In this document: one piece after another, positions 19,450-27,872 of the stretch
How positions within the stretch are numbered: position 1 is the stretch's first letter
Layout of the letters: the number at the start of each line of letters is the position of its first letter
NCBI RefSeq assembly: GCF_000142905.1
Contig: NW_013657615.1
Span: 128,354 to 192,353, forward strand
Length of the DNA: 64,000 bases
Source: Thecamonas trahens ATCC 50062
Lineage: Eukaryota; Apusozoa; Apusomonadida; Apusomonadidae
Reading direction: 5' to 3'
Translations under genes and position numbers: made by a program
Notes under the pieces: model-generated
Databases searched by the model: none
What the model saw: the letters and a program-made list of their open reading frames with translations, nothing else
What the model was told of the DNA's origin: nothing

Positions 19450-21086
19450 ATGCAACGACGCCTGGCTATGGCGGTGGCTGTGGCGCTGGTGGTGCTGGTG
19501 GGCGTGGTGGGCATGGCGGGCGTGGCGAGGGCCGCCGAGTCGGTTGCGCAGGCGCAGAATGACCGACGAGGCGATGACGGGAGGGCAGCGGCGAGTGGCG
19601 GTGCGGTGGATGCGTTCAATCTGCGTGATGTGGTACAGATCAAGTTTGTGGAGGGTAAGCAGACGGTTGCGGCTCGGCATCCGCCGGATGTGGAGATGCA
19701 GTGTGTGGGCGGGACGTCCGGCTGCGCCGTGGGCCTGCGTCCGACTTGGGCGCTCTGCACCAACATCGGCTTTGACGGACGCGATGTCCGCTGGGAGTGC
19801 GAGAGTGATGTGCCCGAGACTGCGACTATTGTCGATACGCTGGTCCTCTGCGAGGGCTACACCGCCGACAACGACCTGCTCTCGCTGATGGGCTCGTGCT
19901 CGCTCAAGTACATCCTCGACTCGGAGTGGACGCCGCAGCCGGTGGTGCTGTCCGAGACGGCGTCGCTCAAGCTCTCTTCTCACGCCACGGCCTCATCGCT
20001 TCACTCGCGGCGTCGCAAGCAGATGATCTACGTCGGCTCGGACGCTACTGTCACTCCCGACGCGCTGCCGACAAGCATCGAGTGCTTCAACACCGGGTTC
20101 AACGCCGACGGCTCGATCCGCTGGCGCTGCCAGGCCGCACTCAACCCGAACCTCAACCTCGGCGCGACGCTCATCTCGTGCGAGCCGTTCCCTGGCGACG
20201 AGAGCCGAAAGATGGTCATCGACGGCTCGTGCGTCATCCAGTACGATGTGATCAAGGAGACGTCCGACGAGGAGGCTTCGCTCCCGTTCAACTGGGAGCC
20301 GTTCACCGTCGAGGCCGGGACGTACATTGACCTCCCGCACATCACAACCGGCCCGGTCCATATGCTTGCCTGCAACGAGCCATGCCTCCTCGACGCCGAC
20401 GATCCGGCGCTCCCGGTCTCGGCCACGTGCGCGTTTAACGAGTTCCGCGAGCTGCAGTGCGAGATGACGCCCGAGCTGGCTGCGCACACACCGCCGCTGG
20501 TCGCCACCGACCTCTCGATCACCTGCGCCGGCTTTTCGGCGGCAGCGACCCCTACAAGATCCCCGGCTCGTGCTGCGTCAACTACACGCTCGTGACGCTC
20601 GCCCATCACGAGGCTGCGACCGCCGCCGCCGCCGCTGCTGCCGCCAACGCAGCGCAGCTCGAGGCCGTCACTGTCTTGCTCCTTCCACCGGAGGAGCGCC
20701 AGCCGGTCTCAGACACGGCCTCGTTTGTCGCCGACGATGTTGACGCCGACGAAGATGGCGAATACGCTGAGCTTGCCGAGCCCGAGCCTTTTGATCCGAT
20801 GCAGTCGCCGGTAGTTCTTGCCGCCGGCGTGGTCGCCCTCGCCCTCGTCGCGTACGTCTACCTCCAGAATCCTGCTACTGGAAGCGGTGCATCTGGCTCG
20901 GCCTCGGGTGCAGCCGCCACTGCCGCTACCGCCGCCACCGCCGCCACCACGCCGGCATCGTCCGCCTCTTCCGCTGGTCCGTCCCCAATCTCCGCCGTCG
21001 TCGTCGGGATTAAAGCCACACAACCCAGCTGTCACAGGCATTTCCATCACCATGCATTGCTTGGCCTCTGCAGCCGACCCGATTGA
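19450..21086 (+). CDS. SARAF: SARAF-like protein with three luminal repeats, apparent one-base frameshift
   Basis: About 545 residues after correction. SARAF is an ER membrane protein that slows store-operated Ca2+ entry through STIM/Orai. A signal peptide (AMAVAVALVVLVGVVGMAG) precedes a clear SARAF luminal domain: QCVGGTSGCAVGLRPTW, GFDGRDVRWECESDVP, VLCEGYTADNDLLSLMGSCS. Two further divergent copies follow: ECFNTGFNADGSIRWRC with ISCEPFPGDES, and TCAFNEFRELQCEMT with CAGFSGGSDPYKIPGSC. A membrane helix (SPVVLAAGVVALALVAYVYL) and a low-complexity tail end the protein. The third repeat crosses a frame change at 20533-20540 (run of T then CGGC). One extra base restores the conserved Cys motif. 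Confidence 0.82.
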
Positions 21087-21464
21087 CCTCTGTCGAGGCG
21101 TCCATGCCCATCCCTGCCATCTCCCACCCCTTGAACTTGCCCGATCGGAGGAGTCAAGGGCGGCGTATGATCACCACAGCGGCGGCATCGGCGCGATGGA
21201 CAACGGCAATTGCCATCACACTACTAGCAATCGCCATACATCACTTGCTCCCCCCCTTGCCCCACCTGATCACCGCCTGTCGCTCGCCGGCACGGCGGTT
21301 TTGGCGCAAAACCAAGGGATCCCTCGCGAGGGACCGAGTGGGGAGGGAGGGGACGGGCGAGGGTGGCTAAGGGACGATACTCGACTCGCAGAGGTGCGGA
21401 ATTTTGCAGGGAGGTAGTCAAGGACACGAGCAGGTAGTGGGTCAAGTTTGAGGCATGAGCAGAA
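21087..21464. other. Intergenic region, no gene seen
   Basis: About 370 bases between the SARAF-like gene and the next ATG. No conserved element, repeat array or credible coding frame was recognised. Confidence 0.5.
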
Positions 21465-22246
21465 AGGGAGCAAGCGGGTACACGGTGCCCATTCCCGACT
21501 CCATCATCCGGCTGGTCGACGACGGCCTGCTCTCCTGGGACTCGATCGAGGACGCCCTGACGTCAACCTTCCAAGCTCTGGCTGACGCTTCATGGGCACG
21601 TGCCCTTCTCTCGCGACATGTCGAGCTCCTTGCCTCGCTTGCTGCACACATCCCGGCTTCCGCTCGCTCTGCGCGCCCTGCTGCCCCGGGCGACGATGCG
21701 GCTCCAGCCGATGCGAGTGCCATCATCGACGGCCTCGTCGCCATCTGGCTCGAGCACGCTGCGAGACTTGATGCTCTGCCGCGGACAGACATGGCGCTGC
21801 TGGTGGCCGAGGTGGTGGGCCTGGCGGCCGCCGCGGCGCGGACTGCTCCGCTGCACGATGACGTCTCACCAAACGACTGGGCCCGCCATGTGGGCATCCT
21901 CGTCCATGCGCTAATGGACATTCTGTTTGATGGTGCGGTCTCGCTTGTCGGGCCTGGGCCTGGCGCTGAGGCGCCCGATGGTGCCCTCCCGCCGCTTGTG
22001 ACTCACGGTATCGTCTCGTCGGTCTCCCGCGGCGATGGCGTCGCCCCGTGTCTCGTTGCCATTGGACCCGGCGAGTCGCACGCTGCTGCCGCCGCTCTCG
22101 TCGACGCCCTTGCTGCTGTATCGCCTTCGCTATCCGATAGTTATGTCGATGCGCCCATCCTCGCCTTTGCTGTCTCTGCCACCGGCGCCATCGCCGGTTC
22201 GGCCCCGCTCCCAGCTGACCAGGAGCCGTCGTCAACAAACGCATAG
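21455..22246 (+). CDS. Hypothetical helical protein
   Basis: 263 residues, not recognised. Begins MSRKGASGYTVPIPDSIIRL. Composition is Ala-rich and predicted helical throughout, e.g. TDMALLVAEVVGLAAAAART and DWARHVGILVHALMDILF, with no signal peptide, membrane helix or known motif. Codon use (strong GC3) and its fit between neighbours without overlap support a real gene. The repeated amphipathic helices could form an ARM/HEAT-like or bundle fold, but that is speculative. Confidence 0.6.
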   Translation: MSRKGASGYTVPIPDSIIRLVDDGLLSWDSIEDALTSTFQALADASWARALLSRHVELLASLAAHIPASARSARPAAPGDDAAPADASAIIDGLVAIWLEHAARLDALPRTDMALLVAEVVGLAAAAARTAPLHDDVSPNDWARHVGILVHALMDILFDGAVSLVGPGPGAEAPDGALPPLVTHGIVSSVSRGDGVAPCLVAIGPGESHAAAAALVDALAAVSPSLSDSYVDAPILAFAVSATGAIAGSAPLPADQEPSSTNA

Positions 22247-22464
22247 CCTCACCGCTCGCCTCACCTCGACGTCTCAACACATGAGACGCCCCTCCCCCGA
22301 GCAGAACTACCCGATCGAATGGCCCATCCACGCCGCCGATTCCCTCGCGCTGCGCTTATCGGTCCCACTGCAGCAAACTCTTCTCTGCTCGGCGTTGAGA
22401 AGCGTTTCGAACTTTGTCGAACCTTCGATTTCTGTCTTTTTCTTCCCAACTTGTTCACGCAGCG

Positions 22465-23523
22465 ATGCACCCGCAGCACGCAGGTATGACGACGATGACG
22501 CCGCTTGGACGCAGAGAGATGCCTGGCGAAGAAGTGTGGTTGGATGAGGCAGTTGCGTCGGCGGGTGAGGGCCTGGCGCAGTTTGAGCTCTCGCTTGAGG
22601 AGATGTACGCCGGTGCCGGCTCGGGCGGATGCGCCGAGGTGAGCACGAGCATGACGGGCGGCCTGCGGGTCCGCTCTCGTTCGCCTTCGCGGCTTGCGAC
22701 GATTTGACGTGCTTTGATTGAGGGCCAGCCCCCGATTGAGTACAAGGCGTCGTCGAGCCTCGAGGCGATGCTGCTGACACCGCGGATCGGTGCGGCGTCG
22801 GGAGCCGAGTTGGGCGAAGGGCCGAGCGAGGAGGCCCGTATCCGACGGCTGGCCTTTCCGCGACGACTGCATGCGGTGGCGTGTTCGCCGATGTGGCCGG
22901 CTGTCTGCTTTGCCGCCGATGGCCAGGCACTGGCTGTGGCTACCGACGGCAACTTTGGCCCGCTCACCTCGCGATCGGCGCTCGTCCGGCGGCTCTCCGA
23001 CTACGGCTTCCGCAAGCAGCGCGGCGTGGACGAGTGGCGGCATCCTGCGTTCAACGCAGCGGAGCCTGACTTTGCAGCGATTGTGCGGCGCGGAGTGCGG
23101 CAAGGTTCGGCCGAGGCTGCGAGCGCAGGCGATGTGGCTGTGGCGGCCGACGCGACCGAGTGCGATGCGCTGCGACGCTCGCTGGTGGTGCTCAAGCGCA
23201 AGGGCGACGAGCTCACACGAGCGAGCGCGGCTAAGCGGGCGCGGCTGCTGCGGCTCGAGAGCGAGCAAGCTGTGCTGCGGACTACGATGAGCGCGATCCG
23301 AACGGCTGTGGCGCGGGTTGAGGCTCTGATGGCGCAGGTGGCGCCTGCTGCAAGGGTAGTGTTTGTTGGGGGGACGGCCGGGGCATCAGCGCGATCAGCC
23401 GAGGAAGTTGACGACAACAAGGTGGAGAATGACGTTGCAGAGGACAAAGTCTGCGTACGCGCGCTCGACCGAGATGGCATAGTTGTTGGACGGAGTGACC
23501 TGGATGCGGAGGCAGACCAGTAG
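22465..23523 (+). CDS. HSF-type DNA-binding domain protein, two exons
   Basis: 324 residues. Exon 1 is 22465-22638 and exon 2 is 22723-23523. The 84-base intron (GTGAGC...TGAG) removes an in-frame TGA at 22705 and keeps phase 0. Exon 2 encodes an HSF-like winged helix: [17 protein letters not shown] at the start, then [20 protein letters not shown], which matches the recognition-helix region FVRQLNxYGFRK. A basic, leucine-spaced coiled coil follows ([18 protein letters not shown]). Wing and coiled-coil arrangement fit a heat-shock-factor-like transcription factor, though the first helix is divergent. The last 43 codons overlap the final exon of DAD1 on the other strand, so the real 3' end may differ. 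Confidence 0.72.
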
Positions 23524-24388
23524 AATTGCCGAGCCGACGGCCGAGAAGAAGCCTGCCAAGAACGAGTTGAACGGGAAGGTGCCGACGAGCATGCAGTACA
23601 CAAACTGGACCACAGCCTGTAGACACAGTATGCATCACCCCGCGCCAACCGTGCCGACCACGCGCCGATGAGTTCGACCACGCGCCGCCGATGAGTACGA
23701 CCACACATGGACCACAACCATGCCGACCACGCGCCGATGAGTACGACCACAACCATGCCGACCACGCGCCGATGAGTACAACCACAACCATGCCGACCAC
23801 GCGCCGATGAGTACAACCACAACCATGCCGACCACGCGCCGATGAGTACGACCACAACCATGCCGACCACGCGCCGATGAGTACAACCACAACCATGCCG
23901 ACCACAGCGATCACATGCATCACATCCATGCCGACCAGTACCCCCGCAGCCACAGCCAACGATTCCGCCCACTCCCGACCAACGATAAGTCCCCTTGTTG
24001 CCAATCCCTTCCATACCCCCACCCCCTTCCACCCCCACAATCCCGCATCCCCCCCACCCCCACCTGCACCCCATGCCCTTGACCACCTCCACACCCACTC
24101 TGCGCATCCCCGTCCCCCACCCCCCACCCCCCCATACACCAGGTGGTCACAGCCAGGTTGCGCAGCGGGAAATTTTGCCTCTTCGCCGTCACCCTCTCCC
24201 TCGGCAGGAAGGGGATGGGGATGGGGATGGGGATGGGGATGGACCCCCCCCTCCCCCCCCTTCCCCCCTCATACACACACACGTACAGTCAACACAGCAG
24301 TGACAAGGAAGGCATCAATGACCTTCAGCCGCTGGGCAGTCTTCTCGTACTCCTCCACAAACTCGGTGGCAATGGCAAGCAGGCTCAT
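23395..24388 (-). CDS. DAD1: DAD1, oligosaccharyltransferase subunit, two exons
   Basis: 107 residues. Exon 1 is 24287-24388 ([20 protein letters not shown]) and exon 2 is 23395-23616, joined in phase 0 across a 670-base intron (donor GTACGT, acceptor ACAG). Exon 2 carries the family core: [27 protein letters not shown], and the end [23 protein letters not shown]1/Ost2 is an essential small subunit of the ER oligosaccharyltransferase that N-glycosylates nascent proteins. Length is close to the usual 113. The intron contains a 35-bp minisatellite and a (GGGGAT)n run. The 3' exon overlaps the HSF-like gene on the opposite strand by 129 bases. Confidence 0.92.
23641..23910 (-). repeat. 35-bp minisatellite inside the DAD1 intron
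   Basis: About five full copies plus partial ones of a 35-base unit containing CCGACCACGCGCCGATGAGT on the plus strand, with C/A or G/A variation at one site. It lies wholly between the splice sites of DAD1. Confidence 0.9.
24209..24243 (-). repeat. (GGGGAT)n hexanucleotide run
   Basis: About five copies of GGGGAT in the DAD1 intron, close to its donor site. It resembles G-rich telomere-like repeats but is short and internal. Confidence 0.85.
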
Positions 24389-24430
24389 GGTGCGGCAAGC
24401 AGAGTTGGGTGGTGACCGACGTGGGGCGAT

Positions 24431-24450
24431 GGGGGGGGGGGGGGGGGGGG
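24431..24450. repeat. Poly-G tract
   Basis: About 20 consecutive G in the 187-base spacer between DAD1 exon 1 and the Myb/PHD gene. Confidence 0.9.
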
Positions 24451-24575
24451 TGATGCTGGTGATCTGGCTGGCGCCAATCTCTCCCTATTCTTGCATCATC
24501 TGACATCTGATGGCCATGGTGTACAGCGAGTGGCTGGAGCACATGGTGGGCGGTGCTGGTGTTTGTTTGTTGGCA

Positions 24576-25556
24576 CTACGCATTCGCGATGCAGGTCGGG
24601 CAGAACCACGAGCCAGAGGGGATGACCGCTACCTTGACGCAGGAGAGATGATACCACTTGGTGACACAGTCTGGACCGTCGCATCCGATCCACTTGTCGG
24701 TCACCTTGCCGTTGCACACGCACCAACCCTCGGCGGCTCCAGTGCTCGCGGCGGCTCCGGTGCTCGCGGCGATTCCGGTGCTCGCGCTGCCGGCAGTGCT
24801 GGCGGCGGCGGCGGACACTGTGCTCGCAGTCGAGCTGGTGACCATCGGCACCACGTCTGCCGCCGGCTTGCTCGGCGGTGGCATGACGCCGACCGGCGAC
24901 GGCTTCTTGGACAGAAGCTCGATTTTCATCGGTTGCGGGCCGGCGCCCGAGCGCGCGGCGGCGAGCTCTGTCAGGCGCTCGTTGCGGCGACGGGCGTACT
25001 CCTCCTTGGAGAGGATGTCAACCGACGATCCGGGCTTTCCTTCGGCTTTTGCAGCCTCGATGGCAGCCACAGCGCGGCCACCATCGTCGGCAACGAGGAC
25101 ACCGGCTTTCCACGCGCCGGAAGCGACGCCAATGCCATGGTTGAACTTGCGGACGGTCTCGATCTCCTCCAGCGAGGCCGGGTGCCAGCCGCGGTACTCT
25201 GACAAGTTCTGGCGACCAAGTAGGCGCTGCGTCTTGACTCTCAGCTGCTGATTGGTCCACCCGGGCAGCAAGTCCTTGATCATGGACGTGTATCCGCCCA
25301 CGCCATACTGCATCAGCCCAGCGATGAGCAGCGCACGCTCATTGGCGCCCCACTTATGACTCTTCTGCGTATCCATGTGCTCATCCCAATCCTTCTTGGA
25401 CGGACGAAAGTAGTTCTGCCGCAGCCGACCATCGGCCTCGATCACCTCCTTTGGCGAGAACAGCAGCCGCAGTCGCCGCGCATACTCCTGCTTGGCCGCC
25501 TCGCTCTCCAGCGGGCTGTCCCCAATGCGCTCCGCCCCCTCACCGCCACCTCCCAT
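24576..25556 (-). CDS. Myb/SANT-like plus PHD-finger chromatin protein
   Basis: 326 residues. Residues about 60-120 form a Myb/SANT-like helical domain (KWGANERALLIAGLMQYGVG, DLLPGWTNQQLRVKTQRLLG). A C-terminal PHD finger follows (WCVCNGKVTDKWIGCDGPDC, KWYHLSCVKV, WFCPTC) with the C4-H-C3 ligand order and an ING-like spacing that often reads histone H3 K4 methylation. The two are separated by an Ala/Ser/Thr-rich linker partly made of short repeats (AASTGAAASTGAA). A nuclear chromatin role is inferred from domains only. It is followed head-to-tail by MORN3 on the same strand. Confidence 0.8.
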   Translation of the reverse strand: MGGGGEGAERIGDSPLESEAAKQEYARRLRLLFSPKEVIEADGRLRQNYFRPSKKDWDEHMDTQKSHKWGANERALLIAGLMQYGVGGYTSMIKDLLPGWTNQQLRVKTQRLLGRQNLSEYRGWHPASLEEIETVRKFNHGIGVASGAWKAGVLVADDGGRAVAAIEAAKAEGKPGSSVDILSKEEYARRRNERLTELAAARSGAGPQPMKIELLSKKPSPVGVMPPPSKPAADVVPMVTSSTASTVSAAAASTAGSASTGIAASTGAAASTGAAEGWCVCNGKVTDKWIGCDGPDCVTKWYHLSCVKVAVIPSGSWFCPTCIANA

Positions 25557-25818
25557 ACCCTCTCCGCTCGCACCACCCCTCCCGTTGCCACCGTCTTCTC
25601 GCTTTCAGCCATGTCGCCGTCCCTCGTCTTGTCGCGCCCTTCCTCCGTCGCCTGCTCTGGAGTCGAGTCGTGTGGTCTGCCAAGCCGTGGCCCGACTCCT
25701 CCGAATCGCCGCCCGACATGACCCGACTCCCGCTCTGGTCTCCCCCACCCATCGGCGCCTTGATGGGGCAAGGCTCTCTTCTCGCAGCTGTTCTGGTTTA
25801 TCTCCTTGTTCCGCTTTG

Positions 25819-27021
25819 TCACCGGTGCCAGCGCCGGCGGCGGACGTTGGAAGAGCGGACGGCGCCCTCGGCACCGATGCGGCGGCGGGCGCGAGCAGCT
25901 TCGCGCTCCTCGGCGCGTTTGCGGGCCTCGTCGGCAGCCTTGGCCTCGGCACGGACAACTGCGAGTTGGGCACGGATGGCCTGGATGTCGTCGACGCGGT
26001 CTTGGATGATGCGCGAGGCCGACTCGGTGGAGAGGCCGAGCTTGGGAATGCCAAACTTGGCCTCGGCCGGGTTGTCGGAGAGCTCGATGTCGACAACAAC
26101 GCCGCACTGCGCTGCGTCCTCAAGCCACTCGCCCTCAAGCATTTTGTTCTTGGAGACAAAGTACCATCGGCCGGGCCCATCCTTGACGTCATGCGACCAC
26201 GAGCCTTCAAAGACGTCGCCGTTAGCAAAGAAGGCCTTGCCAAAGCCGGACCGCTCGTCGTCGCGCCACTCGCCCTCGTACCGCAGTCCATCGGCGGCGT
26301 AGACCATGGTGCCCCAGCCAGAGCGGCGGCCGTGGGCCCACTCGCCCTCGTACACGTTGCCGCTGGGCCAGTAGCGGGTCCCGAGACCGTGGCGAGCGTC
26401 GGCCAGCCATCCGCCCGAGTACTCGAGAAACAGCTCCTCGATGCCGGCGGTCTCGCCCCTGGCGGCAGCCTCTTCGGCAGCCTTGGCCTCGACGACCTGG
26501 CCATCACTGTCGACGATGACCATTCTCCAAAAGGTGCCGCGACCCTGGCGCATGTCGTCCTCAAACTCGCCCTCGTAGCGATCGCCGTTGGCCCAGATCT
26601 CGACGCCATGGCCATGCCTCAGATCCTTCCGCCACTCTCCGGTATACTCGGATCCATCGACCGCATACACCGTGTTCCGCTCACCATGTCGCCAAGCCAA
26701 GGGGTACGTCGTCACGTCTTCTCCAAACGGTCCCGCCCGAGTATGCTCATCGCCACCATTAACCGTCCTCGGCCGTCCTGTCGCTCTCCGCCCTCCCACC
26801 CGTCCGCCTGTCCCTGTGCTTGTCCGCCCGCTGCTGTTGCCGGCCCGTTTGCGCCTCGTGCCCGACACAGCTGCCTTGACCGTCTTCCGCATCTGCCGTC
26901 CCCCATGGTGCTGCCGAGCGCCATGCCGACCACCACCACCACCACCCTCTCGACCGCCCTGGTACGACTGCCGTGTGCTCACCGAGCTGAACGACGACTC
27001 GGAACACGTCTCCGCACTCAT
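25819..27021 (-). CDS. MORN3: MORN3 homologue (MORN-repeat axonemal/sperm protein)
   Basis: 400 residues. Six or seven MORN repeats, each with the YxGEW...GxG pattern, e.g. YTGEWRKDLRHGHGVEIW, YEGEWAHGRRSGWGTMVY, FEGSWSHDVKDGPGRWYF. The block ends in LEGEWLEDAAQCGVVVDIEL and FGIPKLGL, which align with the end of human MORN3 (CGTMIDF...FPIPEV). MORN3 is a testis and flagellum-associated protein. This copy has a Ser/Gly-rich N-terminal extension of about 150 residues and a C-terminal coiled coil (AVVRAEAKAADEARKRAEER). I start at 27021 (MSAETCSESSFSS). The frame is open to 27186 but that part is Arg/Gln-rich leader. Confidence 0.83.
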   Translation of the reverse strand: MSAETCSESSFSSVSTRQSYQGGREGGGGGGRHGARQHHGGRQMRKTVKAAVSGTRRKRAGNSSGRTSTGTGGRVGGRRATGRPRTVNGGDEHTRAGPFGEDVTTYPLAWRHGERNTVYAVDGSEYTGEWRKDLRHGHGVEIWANGDRYEGEFEDDMRQGRGTFWRMVIVDSDGQVVEAKAAEEAAARGETAGIEELFLEYSGGWLADARHGLGTRYWPSGNVYEGEWAHGRRSGWGTMVYAADGLRYEGEWRDDERSGFGKAFFANGDVFEGSWSHDVKDGPGRWYFVSKNKMLEGEWLEDAAQCGVVVDIELSDNPAEAKFGIPKLGLSTESASRIIQDRVDDIQAIRAQLAVVRAEAKAADEARKRAEEREAARARRRIGAEGAVRSSNVRRRRWHR

Positions 27022-27186
27022 CGTCGACCGTTTGCTTGCTTGGTCGAGTCTGGAGAAGAGTGGTCCTTGACGCCGTTGTCCACTGCCGCCTCCCTCTCCC
27101 CCTTCTCCGCGTCGCTCTCGGTGCTGTCGTCCTGCCGTTTGCCGTTGCTGGTTCGTTCGAGCGTTCGTTGGCTGCCACCCCAACAA

Positions 27187-27855
27187 TCGTTACCCACTCC
27201 AACAATCATTGTCTTGTCCAACTAATCGTTACTCACTCCAACAATCATTCTCTTGTCCAACTAATCGTCACTCCAACAATCATTCTCTTGTCCAACTAAT
27301 CGTTACCCACTCCAACAATCATTCTCTTGTCCAACTAATCGTTACCCACTCCAACAATCATTCTCTTGTCCAACTAATCGTTACCCACTCCAACAATCAT
27401 TCTCTTGTCCAACTAATCGTTACCCACTCCAACAATCATTCTCTTGTCCAACTAATCGTTACTCACTCCAACAATCATTCTCTTGTCCAACTAATCGTTA
27501 CCCACTCCAACAATCATTCTCTTGTCCAACTAATCGTTACTCACTCCAACAATCATTCTCTTGTCCAACTAATCGTTACCCACTCCAACAATCATTCTCT
27601 TGTCCAACTAATCGTTACCCACTCCAACAATCATTCTCTTGTCCAACTAATCGTTACTCACTCCAACAATCATTCTCTTGTCCAACTAATCGTTACCCAC
27701 TCCAACAATCATTCTCTTGTCCAACTAATCGTTACCCACTCCAACAATCATTCTCTTGTCCAACTAATCGTTACCCACTCCAACAATCATTCTCTTGTCC
27801 AACTAATCGTTACTCACTCCAACAATCATTCTCTTGTCCAACTAATCGTTACCCA
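27187..27855 (+). repeat. 39-bp minisatellite
   Basis: About 17 tandem copies of a 39-base unit containing CAACAATCATTCTCTTGTCC and ACTAATCGTTACYCACT. Copies are almost identical, differing mainly at one C/T site (ACCCAC or ACTCAC). The first copies are truncated. The array occupies nearly the whole spacer between the divergent MORN3 and NT-C2 genes. Since 39 is a multiple of three, the plus strand stays open through it, giving an artefactual 13-residue repeat peptide. Confidence 0.95.
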
Positions 27856-27872
27856 CCTGGCTCCACCCCACA

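Noticed and set aside
18899-19766. N-terminal extension of the ABC-F protein to 872 residues
   Set aside because: The extra part is His/Ser-rich, crosses a trinucleotide repeat and overlaps the SARAF-like gene start on the other strand.
24209-24243. Telomere-like repeat (GGGGAT)n
   Set aside because: Only about five copies, inside a DAD1 intron, and flanked by normal genes.
25492-27225. 577-codon plus-strand open frame opposite MORN3 and the PHD gene
   Set aside because: No recognisable domain. MORN repeats on the other strand are unambiguous.
27187-27855. CRISPR-like array
   Set aside because: Units are directly abutting with no unique spacers, and the host is a eukaryote. This is a minisatellite.
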